Shown here: positions 54,024-61,690 of the stretch, piece after piece
How the letters are laid out: every line of letters begins with the position of its first letter
Numbering within the stretch: position 1 is the first letter of the stretch
Source of the DNA: Devosia naphthalenivorans
GTDB taxonomy: Bacteria; Pseudomonadota; Alphaproteobacteria; Rhizobiales; Devosiaceae
NCBI RefSeq assembly: GCF_003056355.1
Contig: NZ_PYVW01000004.1
Location: 186,001-250,000, forward strand
Reading direction: 5' to 3'
Length of the DNA: 64,000 nucleotides
The notes under the pieces: model-generated
Database searches by the model: none
Told to the model about the DNA's origin: nothing
What the model saw: only the letters and a program-made list of their open reading frames with translations
Position numbers and translations under genes: made by a program

Positions 54024-54341
54024 ATGACCGCATCCAAGACCCTATGGATTCTGGCGCCTGCTGCCGGGCTTTTCATGCTCAGTTCCGCTGCTGCACAGGA
54101 TAATATGATCGGTGGCAAGGCCATTCCTGCCGATCAGGTGCAGGCCGTCGAAGACTGGTGCGACGAGTTGCAGGCCCAACAAGGGTTAACTGGCACCCAG
54201 GAGCCTGAAACAACCATGACCGAGGAGCAGACCGAAGCCGCCGTCGGTAGCGAGAGCGCTGACAGCACCGGCTTCGACGTCAGCACGGTGACGCTCGAGA
54301 TGTGCCAGGAGGGTGGATTTACCGAGCAGGACGAAGAGTAA
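54024..54341 (+). CDS. Secreted hypothetical protein, 105 aa
   Basis: GAGGAGACC precedes the ATG at 54024. The product has a signal peptide (LWILAPAAGLFMLSSAAAQD), then a short acidic mature part with two cysteines (VEDWCDELQAQQ and LEMCQEGGF), which may form a disulphide. The mature region is Glu/Thr-rich (ETTMTEEQTEAAV). It is probably periplasmic. The family is not recognised. It is divergent from the M50-like gene and ends at a hairpin terminator. Confidence 0.72.
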   Translation: MTASKTLWILAPAAGLFMLSSAAAQDNMIGGKAIPADQVQAVEDWCDELQAQQGLTGTQEPETTMTEEQTEAAVGSESADSTGFDVSTVTLEMCQEGGFTEQDEE

Positions 54342-54356
54342 CGTAGCGGCCCACAA

Positions 54357-54376
54357 GCCGAAGTGTTTACTTCGGC
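54357..54376 (+). terminator. Hairpin terminator
   Basis: GCCGAAGT and ACTTCGGC pair perfectly around a GTTT loop, 16 bases after the stop codon at 54341. Confidence 0.6.
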
Positions 54377-54391
54377 ACCGGCCAGTTCCAT

Positions 54392-54468
54392 TCACGGTGT
54401 CATTCTGCAGAAGCGGGCAACCTCAGTTTCGAAGGGAGGTTCCCGCTTTCGCGGGAATGACACCGTGA
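54392..54468. repeat. REP-like element, degenerate inverted pair
   Basis: The right arm (54438-54468) contains GGTTCCCGCTTTCGCGGGAA and then TGACACCGTGA. The left arm (54392-54422) is its imperfect reverse complement. It is the same family as the pair at 53102-53165. Confidence 0.7.
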
Positions 54469-54536
54469 TCATTGAAAAGTCGGTGGATGCCGGAGACCAA
54501 TACTCCCCACCAAGTCGACGCGAGAGCCTAACAGCG

Positions 54537-54887
54537 CTATTTTCGGAAGATCTTGTCCAGTGCCTTTCCCCTGGCAAGCTCATCGATGAGCTTATCCAGG
54601 TAGCGGATCTCGCGCATGGTGGGCTCTTCGATTTCTTCAACGCGGATGCCGCAAATCAGGCCCTTGATCAGCGCACGTGAAGGGTTCATCTGAGGCGCCT
54701 GCGCGAAGAAATCTTCAAAATTGGTGTTCTTCGCCAACTGCTCCTCAAGTGCCTTCTGGTCATACCCGGTCAACCAGCGGGTGATTTCGTCGACCTCGGC
54801 TTTCGTGCGGCCCTTCTTCTCCGCTTTGGCGATATAGTGCGGATAGACGCTGGCAACGCTCATTGAATAAATCCGATGCTTGGCCAT
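54537..54887 (-). CDS. DUF2200 family protein
   Basis: The 116-residue soluble protein starts [20 protein letters not shown] and continues [40 protein letters not shown] and [20 protein letters not shown]. This order is typical of DUF2200, a small bacterial family sometimes called YdeI-like or toxin-like; no activity is established to me. The MAKHRIY start and W-L-T-G-Y motif support the family call. It stands alone. Confidence 0.88.
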   Translation of the reverse strand: MAKHRIYSMSVASVYPHYIAKAEKKGRTKAEVDEITRWLTGYDQKALEEQLAKNTNFEDFFAQAPQMNPSRALIKGLICGIRVEEIEEPTMREIRYLDKLIDELARGKALDKIFRK

Positions 54888-55125
54888 GCGTCCTCCGGTC
54901 TTTCAATGGCTTGTCCCGAACTTACCCAATGGCCGCGGCGCGAGCAAACCCTGAACACTTTGCCCCGCGACGCTGCGCCGCTCCCCCCTTGAATGCACGA
55001 GCGCCAAGGGATTAAGGATGAGCCGGCCCCGCTCCTCCCCCCAGCACGAGCCGAACAAGTCCAAGCTTTCTTGCCGCGATCGGACCCCTTGCAGGGTCCG
55101 TCGCGTCATTCCGGAGATACACCAA

Positions 55126-56472
55126 ATGCCTTCAGCCGCCGCGGATGCTTCCGCCAAGCCAGCAAACTCGCGCTCTCGCGTCCTTCTTGCGAGCCTGGTC
55201 GGAACGACCATCGAGTTTTATGACTTCTACGTCTATGCCACTGCGGCAGTGCTGGTTTTTCCGCATCTGTTCTTTCCCGCTGGTGACGAGACCACGGCGC
55301 TGTTGTCGTCCTTTGCGGTGTTCGGCGCGGCGATGGTGGCCCGGCCGCTCGGTGCGGTGTTTTTCGGCCATCTTGGGGACCGGCGCGGCCGCAAGACCAC
55401 GCTGGTTGCAGCACTGCTGACCATGGGGCTGGCGACGTTCCTGATCGGCGTACTCCCCACCTATGCCGTCGCTGGCTGGTTTGCTCCCGCACTTTTGGTG
55501 ATCCTCCGGCTGGCACAGGGCTTTGCCTTGGGCGGCGAATGGAGTGGGGCAGCCCTGGTGGCGACGGAAAACGCACCGAAGGGCAAGCGGGCCCTGTTCG
55601 GCACGTTTCCTCAATTGGGCGCCCCAATCGGCTTCATCATAGCCAATGGTCTCTTCCTCATCATTGCGGCGCTGATGCCCTCGGAAGATCCATCCCGCCC
55701 CTCCACGGCATTCCTCGAGTGGGGTTGGCGCATCCCATTCCTGTTCTCGGCAGTGATGGTGATCGTCGGTCTCTGGGTGCGGCTCAACCTGGTGGAAAGC
55801 AGTGCATTCGCCAAAACCGTCAAAACGGGACAGGTCCGCAAGATGCCGCTCGCCACCGTGTTGCAGCAGAACCTGCGCGAGCTGGTGCTCGGCACCTTCT
55901 ACATGCTCGCGACCTATGTTCTGTTCTACCTGATGACGACGTTCTCGCTCAGCTATGGCCGCGCCGCCATCGACGCGGGCCTTCCGGGGCTGGGCTACGA
56001 ATACACCAACTTCGTGCTGATGATGATCGTCGGGGTGGTGTTCTTCGGCGTATTCACACTGGTCTCCGGGCCATGGGCGGACCGCTTCGGCCGCCGCAAG
56101 ACCTTGATCTGGGTCACGCTGGGTATTGCGGTGTTCGGGCTCAGCTGGGTGCCGCTGCTCGCTGGCGGATTCGTGGGCGTCATGGCCTGGCTGATCATCG
56201 GCTTCACGCTGATGGGCCTGACATTCGGACCGATGGGAGCGCTGCTGCCCGAGCTGTTCCCGGCCAATGTGCGCTATACCGGCTCCGGCATTTCCTACAA
56301 TGTCTCATCCATTCTGGGCGCGGCAGTTGCGCCTTTCGTCGCCGTGGCGCTCTGGAGCTGGGGCGGCGGCAGTCCGTTCTGGGTCGGGGTCTATCTTACG
56401 GCAATGGCGGCAATTACCCTCGTGGCGTTGTTGCTCGGGCGTGAAACCAAGGATGTCGATATCGAGGCGTGA
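55126..56472 (+). CDS. MFS transporter, metabolite:H+ symporter type
   Basis: I start at the ATG at 55126 with GGAG upstream; the frame is open earlier, but that region holds a CGGACCC/GGGTCCG hairpin (55081-55100). The 448-residue, 12-helix protein has SLVGTTIEFYDFYVYATAAV and the loop signature FFGHLGDRRGRKTTLVAALL. FALGGEWSGAALVATENAPK follows, with ARDFGRRK-like signature WADRFGRRKTLIWVTL in the second half. The layout is that of the MHS family (ProP/KgtP/ShiA-like), which imports organic acids, osmolytes or shikimate with protons. The substrate cannot be read. Confidence 0.9.
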   Translation: MPSAAADASAKPANSRSRVLLASLVGTTIEFYDFYVYATAAVLVFPHLFFPAGDETTALLSSFAVFGAAMVARPLGAVFFGHLGDRRGRKTTLVAALLTMGLATFLIGVLPTYAVAGWFAPALLVILRLAQGFALGGEWSGAALVATENAPKGKRALFGTFPQLGAPIGFIIANGLFLIIAALMPSEDPSRPSTAFLEWGWRIPFLFSAVMVIVGLWVRLNLVESSAFAKTVKTGQVRKMPLATVLQQNLRELVLGTFYMLATYVLFYLMTTFSLSYGRAAIDAGLPGLGYEYTNFVLMMIVGVVFFGVFTLVSGPWADRFGRRKTLIWVTLGIAVFGLSWVPLLAGGFVGVMAWLIIGFTLMGLTFGPMGALLPELFPANVRYTGSGISYNVSSILGAAVAPFVAVALWSWGGGSPFWVGVYLTAMAAITLVALLLGRETKDVDIEA

Positions 56473-56548
56473 GATCGAAGCCGGCGGGCGGGCAATCACC
56501 TGCCCCCGGCGATTGTGCCATTGCCTGCCCGCTGCTACGGTCGAGGCC

Positions 56549-56926
56549 ATGAGCGGCGAAAAAGAAAGCGCCAACGTTTGGCAATCTATCTGGCGCGGCG
56601 TGAAATGTAGGTGTCCACGTTGCGGTAAGGGCTGGCTGTTCCACCACTATGTCGAGCAGGTGGCTCATTGCGCCAACTGCAAGGAGCCACTCGCCCGCTA
56701 CAAGGTCGGACTGCTGCTTCCCCTGGTGGTCATTACAATCATGATTCACATCCTGGCGTTCGTGATGCTTGAGATGGAATTGAATGGATATGGCAATCCG
56801 CTGATCTATCTCTACGTCCTGGTTCCTCTTTCGGTCATCGTTCCCATCGCCATCCTGCCTTCAAGCAAGGGCGCGATCATTGGCCTCCTCTGGGCCAAGG
56901 GCTGGAGCGACGAGTTGGATCGCTGA
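56549..56926 (+). CDS. DUF983 membrane protein
   Basis: The 125-residue protein has two zinc-ribbon-like Cys pairs (CRCPRCGKGWLFHHYV and HCANCKEPLARYKVG) followed by two membrane helices (LLLPLVVITIMIHILAFVML and PLIYLYVLVPLSVIVPIAIL). This is the DUF983 layout. The family has no proven function. The ATG at 56549 lies 76 bases after the MFS stop, possibly in the same transcript. Confidence 0.88.
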   Translation: MSGEKESANVWQSIWRGVKCRCPRCGKGWLFHHYVEQVAHCANCKEPLARYKVGLLLPLVVITIMIHILAFVMLEMELNGYGNPLIYLYVLVPLSVIVPIAILPSSKGAIIGLLWAKGWSDELDR

Positions 56927-57050
56927 GGCTGGATGACGGCCGGCCAACGCGCTGTGAAGCTGACGGGGAACGCAGAAATATCGCCGCGCAATGTTGGGGT
57001 AATGGTGGCGGGTCAAATGACCGGGGTGTTCAAAAGAAAGGAACATCCAA

Positions 57051-57401
57051 ATGAAAAAGCACCTCCTCTTCCTCGCCGCCGTAATCGCAATGGCGCCAGT
57101 CGCCTCGTTCGCTGAGGAGTACGAGCATGATCTCACCATCCACGGCCGCTCGCCTGAAAGCCTGATCGCCAGCCTGGCAGAGACGGGCATCGACGCTGAG
57201 CGTGTCGAAGAATGGGGCAGCATGATCCGCGTGGACGCTCGCGATCCTGACAGTGGGTCCCACTACTATGTGCTGCTCGACAAGGACACCCTGCGGCCCC
57301 GCCAGACCGCCTCGAACACGGCTCGCCAGGCAAGTGCCCAGTCGTCCGGCTCCGGCTGGACTGCAGAGACATTCAACCCGGCGCGCAGCCTGATTGAATA
57401 G
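57051..57401 (+). CDS. Small secreted protein, 116 aa
   Basis: GAAAGGAAC precedes the ATG at 57051. The product has a signal peptide (MKKHLLFLAAVIAMAPVASF) and an acidic mature domain with beta-alpha character (HDLTIHGRSPESLIASLAET, GIDAERVEEWGSMIRVDARD). A Ser/Gln-rich tail follows. It is probably periplasmic. The family is not recognised. It ends at a strong bidirectional terminator shared with the exosortase-like operon. Confidence 0.75.
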   Translation: MKKHLLFLAAVIAMAPVASFAEEYEHDLTIHGRSPESLIASLAETGIDAERVEEWGSMIRVDARDPDSGSHYYVLLDKDTLRPRQTASNTARQASAQSSGSGWTAETFNPARSLIE

Positions 57402-57410
57402 CAGTTTTCA

Positions 57411-57444
57411 GGCCAGCCGCCGAGGTCACACCTCGGGGCTGGCC
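57411..57444. terminator. Strong bidirectional hairpin
   Basis: GGCCAGCCGCCGAGGT pairs with ACCTCGGGGCTGGCC with one bulged base around a CAC loop. It lies between convergent stop codons at 57401 and 57473. Confidence 0.7.
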
Positions 57445-57472
57445 CGAACGGCAGGGCACCATCGTGGAGCCG

Positions 57473-57940
57473 CTATTGCAGATGCAGTGCAAGACGTTCG
57501 ATAGATGGTCCGGCGCAGGCATCCGAACTGACTACGGCAAACACGGGCGGCTGCTGGGATGAATGAAAATAGTTCACCAGCCTATGCCAATAATGGTCGA
57601 GCTTGGTGAGCATCACAGGCTGCTCGCCGTAAATCCTGCCGCTGTAGACATAGGCGAGCAACTGCCCCCGAGCGCGCGCGTCGATGGCCGACTGATGCCA
57701 GCCAAGCGGAGACACAGCGGTAATCTCGATGCGGCAAGCGTCCCTGCTGACAACCCAGGACGTTCCTTCAAGACCCTCTCCCGGCGACAATGCGAAGCCC
57801 TCTCCAGCCAGCGTGTCGACAAGAATGGTTCCGGCAGCCTGCTGGTGCGGCTGATCGGCAGCGTTGCTGCGCCAGGTCTTGAGCCCAAGGCTTAGGACCA
57901 GCAGGGTGATGAGCGCGACTTTAGTCCAGGCTGATGGCAT
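57473..57940 (-). CDS. Exosortase-associated membrane-anchored accessory protein (putative)
   Basis: The 155-residue protein has one N-terminal membrane helix (KVALITLLVLSLGLKTW). The periplasmic domain carries two cysteines (VVSRDACRIEITAVSPLGWH, VVSSDACAGPSIERLAL) that could form a disulphide, and YVYSGRIYGEQPVML and YWHRLVNYFHSS. Its position immediately after the exosortase-like gene (20-base overlap) parallels EpsI-type accessory proteins of exosortase systems, and its length is similar. I cannot confirm homology by eye. It may help bind or process the substrate encoded upstream. Confidence 0.6.
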   Translation of the reverse strand: MPSAWTKVALITLLVLSLGLKTWRSNAADQPHQQAAGTILVDTLAGEGFALSPGEGLEGTSWVVSRDACRIEITAVSPLGWHQSAIDARARGQLLAYVYSGRIYGEQPVMLTKLDHYWHRLVNYFHSSQQPPVFAVVSSDACAGPSIERLALHLQ

Positions 57941-58766
57941 CGCTACGCACCGCCAACCATCCGATGGCGACTATGGCCAATGTCGCCAGCCATCCGGCAA
58001 TGCCGGCGCCCGTCTCGCCATGGATGAGTTCAAAATGCTCGGGATAATAGCCGATGAGGCTGATGCGGGTGACGTTGATCAGCATGACCGCGGCACATGC
58101 CAGCAGGCCCAGGCCAAGTTTCGCGCTGGACCACTTGCCGGAGGTGATGTTCACCAGGCCGACAAAAGCGAGGATAACGAGGGAAATATTGGTGAAGGAG
58201 GAACATCCAGGAGCGATCCACAAAGCGCCGGAGCCATCGGCGAAAGGGACTAGATTGCCATTTCGCGCCGACCCGACAGCCAAGGAAACCAGGAAGGCAT
58301 CGACGGCAAGGACCGTCTCATTGAAGACGCTCATCACGAGCCGCGCCCAAAAGACCGGGATGGTGGCTGCCAACAGGATTATTGCGCCGCGCCGCAGCAT
58401 GCTGCCCGGCGCCGACCGGATGAGCAGTGACAGCGACAGTCCGGTTACGACAAGCCAACTCAGGGCGGGAACCGGCAGCAGTACGCCTATGCCGGCACCG
58501 GCGGCCAGGGCCCAGTCGCTCCCATGGATTTCCTCCGGAGCCGAGCGGTAAACCAGCAGAAGACCTGCGCCAAGGGCCAGCCAGACGAAGACACTGACGT
58601 CAAACGTGTTGAGTGCCGCGCCGAGGAAACCCTCAAGGCTCACGGAGGTGAGAACTTTTTCCGAAAGACCATTGGCGCTGCCGATCGCGATGAGACTTCC
58701 GAACAGCAAGGGTTTCGAAACGGCTTCCCCCAGCGCAATCGGGAAAGTGGCTTTCAGGCTGCTCAC
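57921..58766 (-). CDS. Exosortase/archaeosortase-like transpeptidase
   Basis: The 281-residue protein is largely hydrophobic with about eight membrane helices. Late in the sequence it has the exosortase triad: Cys188 in LWIAPGCSSFTNISLVI, Arg234 in MLINVTRISLIGYYPEHF and His249 (or His244) in HFELIHGETGAGIAGW. In known exosortases these C, R and H residues catalyse cleavage and transfer of C-terminally tagged proteins. It starts in a four-base overlap with an upstream gene that encodes a small secreted protein with a C-terminal hydrophobic tag. Its stop overlaps the accessory gene. It is an inner-membrane enzyme. The family call rests on the triad and helical layout. Confidence 0.8.
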   Translation of the reverse strand: MSSLKATFPIALGEAVSKPLLFGSLIAIGSANGLSEKVLTSVSLEGFLGAALNTFDVSVFVWLALGAGLLLVYRSAPEEIHGSDWALAAGAGIGVLLPVPALSWLVVTGLSLSLLIRSAPGSMLRRGAIILLAATIPVFWARLVMSVFNETVLAVDAFLVSLAVGSARNGNLVPFADGSGALWIAPGCSSFTNISLVILAFVGLVNITSGKWSSAKLGLGLLACAAVMLINVTRISLIGYYPEHFELIHGETGAGIAGWLATLAIVAIGWLAVRSDAISLD

Positions 58767-58999
58767 CCGTCGGCCTTGTCCAGGCGCCGCTTGCGGGATT
58801 TGATCCAGAAGATCCCACCCGCCACGGCCAGAATGGGCAAGCCCACCCCTGCTACCGGCCCAGGAGCCCCAACCTGCTTGCCACCCTTACCCCAGCCCAA
58901 ACCGGGAGTGTCTCCCCTGTCGGCGGGCTTTTCAGCCATGGCTGCCGGGACTGTGGAGAAGGCGATCGCGAGTACAATTGCAATGGTTTTGAGGAACAT
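58763..58999 (-). CDS. Small secreted protein with C-terminal sorting-like anchor, putative exosortase substrate
   Basis: GGAGAA lies just before the ATG at 58999; the open frame further upstream lacks a ribosome site. The 78-residue product has three parts. The first is a signal peptide (KTIAIVLAIAFSTVPAAMAE). The second is a mature segment of about 25 residues rich in Gly and charge (KPADRGDTPGLGWGKGGK). The third is a C-terminal cassette made of the motif GAPGPVAGVGLP, a short membrane stretch (ILAVAGGIFWI) and a basic end (KSRKRRLDK). This tripartite form is that of PEP-CTERM-like sorting signals. It is translationally coupled to the exosortase-like gene, which suggests a dedicated pair. 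Confidence 0.78.
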   Translation of the reverse strand: MFLKTIAIVLAIAFSTVPAAMAEKPADRGDTPGLGWGKGGKQVGAPGPVAGVGLPILAVAGGIFWIKSRKRRLDKADG

Positions 59000-59223
59000 G
59001 GCAATTCTCCATTCAGCAGGAATACTCCGCCTTCGCGCCATGGTTCGCCATAGACTATTGTGGCTAGCGGCTCCCTGCACTCAGGGGGCCGATAGCTGGG
59101 TAGCTGTCCGATGTTATGCTCAATATCATTGCATTCATCCGCCAATCTATTTCGATTGTGCGATGGATGGCGCCTTCTATGATGGGTGAGAGGGCACGGC
59201 GGTGCTCGGCAGGAGGTCGAAGG

Positions 59224-59595
59224 ATGCGGACGCCAGAGGATGTCTTCGAGGACCATCTGCGTCTCCGCATCGAGGGGCGCCTGGAGGACGATCTCAGCCG
59301 CAACTACGCTGACGACGTCGTGCTTCTCACTTCCAATTCCCAGATGGTGGGGCACGATGCCATCCGGACCTCTGCCACGCGCCTGGGGGAGCAACTGCCC
59401 GAGGCGCGCTTCAAGTTCCTGTCCAAACGCGTCCACGGGCCTTATGCGTTTCTGGTGTGGGAAGGGCGATCATCCAATTTCAACGCCGTTTCAGGAGCGG
59501 ATAGTTTTGTCATTCGAGACGGTAAGATCGTCTTCCAATCGATCCATTACCTGCTCGTCGACGATGAGGCGCTAGCCGGGATTAAGCGCGGGTAG
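59224..59595 (+). CDS. SnoaL/NTF2-like protein
   Basis: I start at the ATG at 59224 with AGGAGG seven bases upstream. The 123-residue protein has the cone-like alpha+beta fold: EDVFEDHLRLRIEGRLEDDL, SRNYADDVVLLTSNSQMVGH and IRTSATRLGEQLPEARFKFL, then HGPYAFLVWEGRSSNF and ADSFVIRDGKIVFQSIHYLL. Such proteins bind or turn over small hydrophobic molecules. The function is unknown. It is convergent with the SDR gene and has no evident EcfG promoter. Confidence 0.85.
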   Translation: MRTPEDVFEDHLRLRIEGRLEDDLSRNYADDVVLLTSNSQMVGHDAIRTSATRLGEQLPEARFKFLSKRVHGPYAFLVWEGRSSNFNAVSGADSFVIRDGKIVFQSIHYLLVDDEALAGIKRG

Positions 59596-59600
59596 ATAGT

Positions 59601-60563
59601 TCAGCGCCGCCGACGCAACAAGGTGATGGCCGCAACCGACAAAGCGGCGCCTGCGAGCACCAGCAGCAGTCTGTCTCCGCCGGCACTTGCGGTATGCTGC
59701 CAGCCGCCGCTGACCTTGAGATCATCATGGATCGGCTCAAACACATTGCCCGCAGACGCAGCGGCCTTGTCTTTGTGGATCTGCATGATCAAGGCCGCCC
59801 GTCGGATAATTCGGGTGGTCAGCACCGGCGCAATTGCAGCCGGCCATGGCACCAGGGCCGCCAGACCGCCGGCAAAGGTTTCCGGTCGCGGGCGGCGCGC
59901 GAGCTTGACGATCGCCTTGGCGACAATCTCCGCAGAATAGCGCGGATGGATAGGGGTGACTTTGTGCCCGGTAAAGTTCGCTGCGTGCTGGTAGATCGGC
60001 GTGTCTATGGCGAATGGAAAAACGGTGCAGACGTGAATGTCCGGCGCATCGTGGACCTCTTGCCTTATGCTGTCTGTGAGGCCTCGGATGGCGAACTTGC
60101 TGGCGGAATAGGCCGAGGAATAGGCTTCTGCCGCGAGGCCCAGAACAGAGGACACATTGATAAGGATGCCCGATCCTTGTCGGCGGAACTGGCGTATCGC
60201 GGCCTGCGAGCCGTACAGATAGCCCACGACATTGGTCATGATGACCCGTTCCAGCACAGCGGGCGGCACCTCCTCGACCCGGCCGAATTGCAGCACGGCT
60301 GCGCAATTGACCCAGATGTCGATGCGGCCGAATTTCGCCAGCGCCTGTTGAGCGATCATTGCCACGACCGATGCATCTGCAACATCAGCAGGCACCGCAA
60401 CGGCTACCCCGCCCAAGGTCTCGCATTCGCGTACGACCTCATCGAGTGCGTTGCGGCGCCGTGCCACAAGCACCAGATGCGCACCGTGGCGGGCAAATTC
60501 ATGTGCGGTGGCGCGGCCATTGCCGCTCGAAGCACCGGTGATGACGACCGTATGCCTGTCCAT
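59601..60563 (-). CDS. SDR-family oxidoreductase with C-terminal membrane helix
   Basis: I start at the ATG at 60563 (MDRHTVVITGASSGNGRATA). The 320-residue protein is a classic short-chain dehydrogenase: GASSGNGRA, IDIWVNCAAVLQFGRVEEVP, ILINVSSVLGLAAEAYSSAY with the catalytic Ser, and YSASKFAIRGLTDSIRQEVH with Tyr/Lys. After the catalytic domain comes a polar linker and a C-terminal membrane helix (RLLLVLAGAALSVAAITLLR) ending RRRR. This type is frequent in EcfG regulons. It is the last gene of a three-gene operon (gap 10 bases to DUF421). Confidence 0.92.
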   Translation of the reverse strand: MDRHTVVITGASSGNGRATAHEFARHGAHLVLVARRRNALDEVVRECETLGGVAVAVPADVADASVVAMIAQQALAKFGRIDIWVNCAAVLQFGRVEEVPPAVLERVIMTNVVGYLYGSQAAIRQFRRQGSGILINVSSVLGLAAEAYSSAYSASKFAIRGLTDSIRQEVHDAPDIHVCTVFPFAIDTPIYQHAANFTGHKVTPIHPRYSAEIVAKAIVKLARRPRPETFAGGLAALVPWPAAIAPVLTTRIIRRAALIMQIHKDKAAASAGNVFEPIHDDLKVSGGWQHTASAGGDRLLLVLAGAALSVAAITLLRRRR

Positions 60564-60573
60564 CGCAACGGCT

Positions 60574-61017
60574 TTATTGTTCCGGCACAATGCTGATGTC
60601 GCCGCCGACCTCAAGCACCGCGAACTTGATCTGATCGAGACGCTCGACGCCATGCTTCGAACGGGCCGATTCCAGCACGTCTTCTATATCCACGCGCGCC
60701 CGCTTGAGAGCTCGAGCATCGGGTTTGCCCAGGCTGATCAGCACGGTGGGCACACCGTCGAGCAGTTTTTCAGCTCGCGGTGAGTGTTCCTTGAGGTAGG
60801 ACATCAGGATATCGAGCGTGAACAGCGTGATGATCAGGATCACGGCATTGATGATTGAGAAGTCATCCCCCAGCAGCGCTTGCTGCGTTGTTTCGGCGAC
60901 GATCAGCACCAGGACGAGATCGAAGGCTGTCATCTGGGCTAACGTGCGCCGGCCGGAGAGACGAATGATCACCAGCAGAACGATGAAAACGACGGCGCCA
61001 CGAATGACGGTCTCCAT
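60574..61017 (-). CDS. DUF421 (YetF-like) membrane protein
   Basis: The 147-residue protein has two or three membrane helices (VIRGAVVFIVLLVIIRLSGR, FDLVLVLIVAETTQQALLGD, INAVILIITLFTLDILMSYL) and a C-terminal soluble beta domain (LDGVPTVLISLGKPDARALK, LDQIKFAVLEVGGDISIVP). The RLSGRRTLAQMTAFDLVLVL segment is diagnostic. Family members are stress-linked and of unknown function. It is nine bases downstream of the one-TM gene. Confidence 0.9.
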   Translation of the reverse strand: METVIRGAVVFIVLLVIIRLSGRRTLAQMTAFDLVLVLIVAETTQQALLGDDFSIINAVILIITLFTLDILMSYLKEHSPRAEKLLDGVPTVLISLGKPDARALKRARVDIEDVLESARSKHGVERLDQIKFAVLEVGGDISIVPEQ

Positions 61018-61026
61018 GGTGATCTC

Positions 61027-61542
61027 CTATGGAAAAATGAACGTCGAAATGGAAACCGACGCACCATCGTCTATAGCCGCGCGGAAGTCGGCCATGCCCG
61101 GATTTTGCGCGCGCAAGTGAAGGGTGACTTGGGCCGCCGACTGGGGGTCTACGCGGAAGATCATGACCTCTCCGTCCGCACTTGTCTCGCTGCGGTCCGG
61201 TTGCGGCTGCACGCTCTCCAGTTGGAACGTCTCGGCGAAGTCGGACGACAGGGTCAAACGGCGCTCGGCGCCTCCCGGCTCGAATTCGACCAGGATTTCA
61301 TCGGGTGCTTCCCAGCGGGTGAAGCGGGGATAGTCGATCGAAGCACCCTCTAGCGAGGCGCTGGTGCGGGCCAGCGGCCCTCCAGAGCCGGTCAGCCCCA
61401 ATAACGCCAGGATGATTATGGCTCCGAAGCCCACCCAGACCCAGCGTTCGACGGTCCAGAAGCGCTCCTGAAAACGGCGGTGCTCTTCGAGTTGCAGCCC
61501 ATCCTCTCTTATCGAGGGAAACTTGATTTCCTTGTCGCTCAT
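61027..61542 (-). CDS. Single-pass membrane protein with periplasmic beta domain, 171 aa
   Basis: I start at the ATG at 61542 (MSDKEIKFPSIREDGLQLEE); an ATG at 61560 would lie at the predicted transcript start. One membrane helix (VWVGFGAIIILALLGLTGSG) separates a charged 35-residue cytoplasmic part from a beta-rich outside domain (DEILVEFEPGGAERRLTL, AQVTLHLRAQNPGMADFRAA). There is no catalytic motif. It is the first gene of the leftward stress operon, directly behind a consensus EcfG-like promoter. Confidence 0.8.
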   Translation of the reverse strand: MSDKEIKFPSIREDGLQLEEHRRFQERFWTVERWVWVGFGAIIILALLGLTGSGGPLARTSASLEGASIDYPRFTRWEAPDEILVEFEPGGAERRLTLSSDFAETFQLESVQPQPDRSETSADGEVMIFRVDPQSAAQVTLHLRAQNPGMADFRAAIDDGASVSISTFIFP

Positions 61543-61564
61543 GACTTCCCACCTGTTCACGGAA

Positions 61565-61589
61565 GGAACGGCAGGCGATGTCTAAAGTT
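61565..61589 (+). promoter_or_regulatory. Overlapping rightward EcfG-like promoter
   Basis: GGAAC (61565-61569), 16 bases and AGTT (61586-61589) form a one-mismatch EcfG-like promoter on the plus strand. It overlaps the leftward promoter so that each -35 overlaps the other's -10. Its target would be the epimerase fusion gene at 61691. Confidence 0.45.
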
Positions 61590-61591
61590 CC
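61567..61591 (-). promoter_or_regulatory. EcfG-type promoter of the leftward stress operon
   Basis: On the minus strand GGAAC (61591-61587), a 16-base spacer and CGTT (61570-61567) match the EcfG consensus exactly. Transcription would start near 61560, 18 bases before the ATG at 61542. Confidence 0.7.
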
Positions 61592-61690
61592 TGATGGGCT
61601 ACCCGGCAGATGAGGTGCATCGAATGGCAGCCAAACTCGTTGGGTTGCATGGAACACCGCGATCCACGGCGCCCGAACCTGAGGAACACG

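Noticed and set aside
59601..59680. C-terminus of the SDR protein as a second exosortase substrate
   Set aside because: It has a membrane helix and RRRR but no PxPVAGxGLP-like motif and no signal peptide, so it is an ordinary tail anchor.
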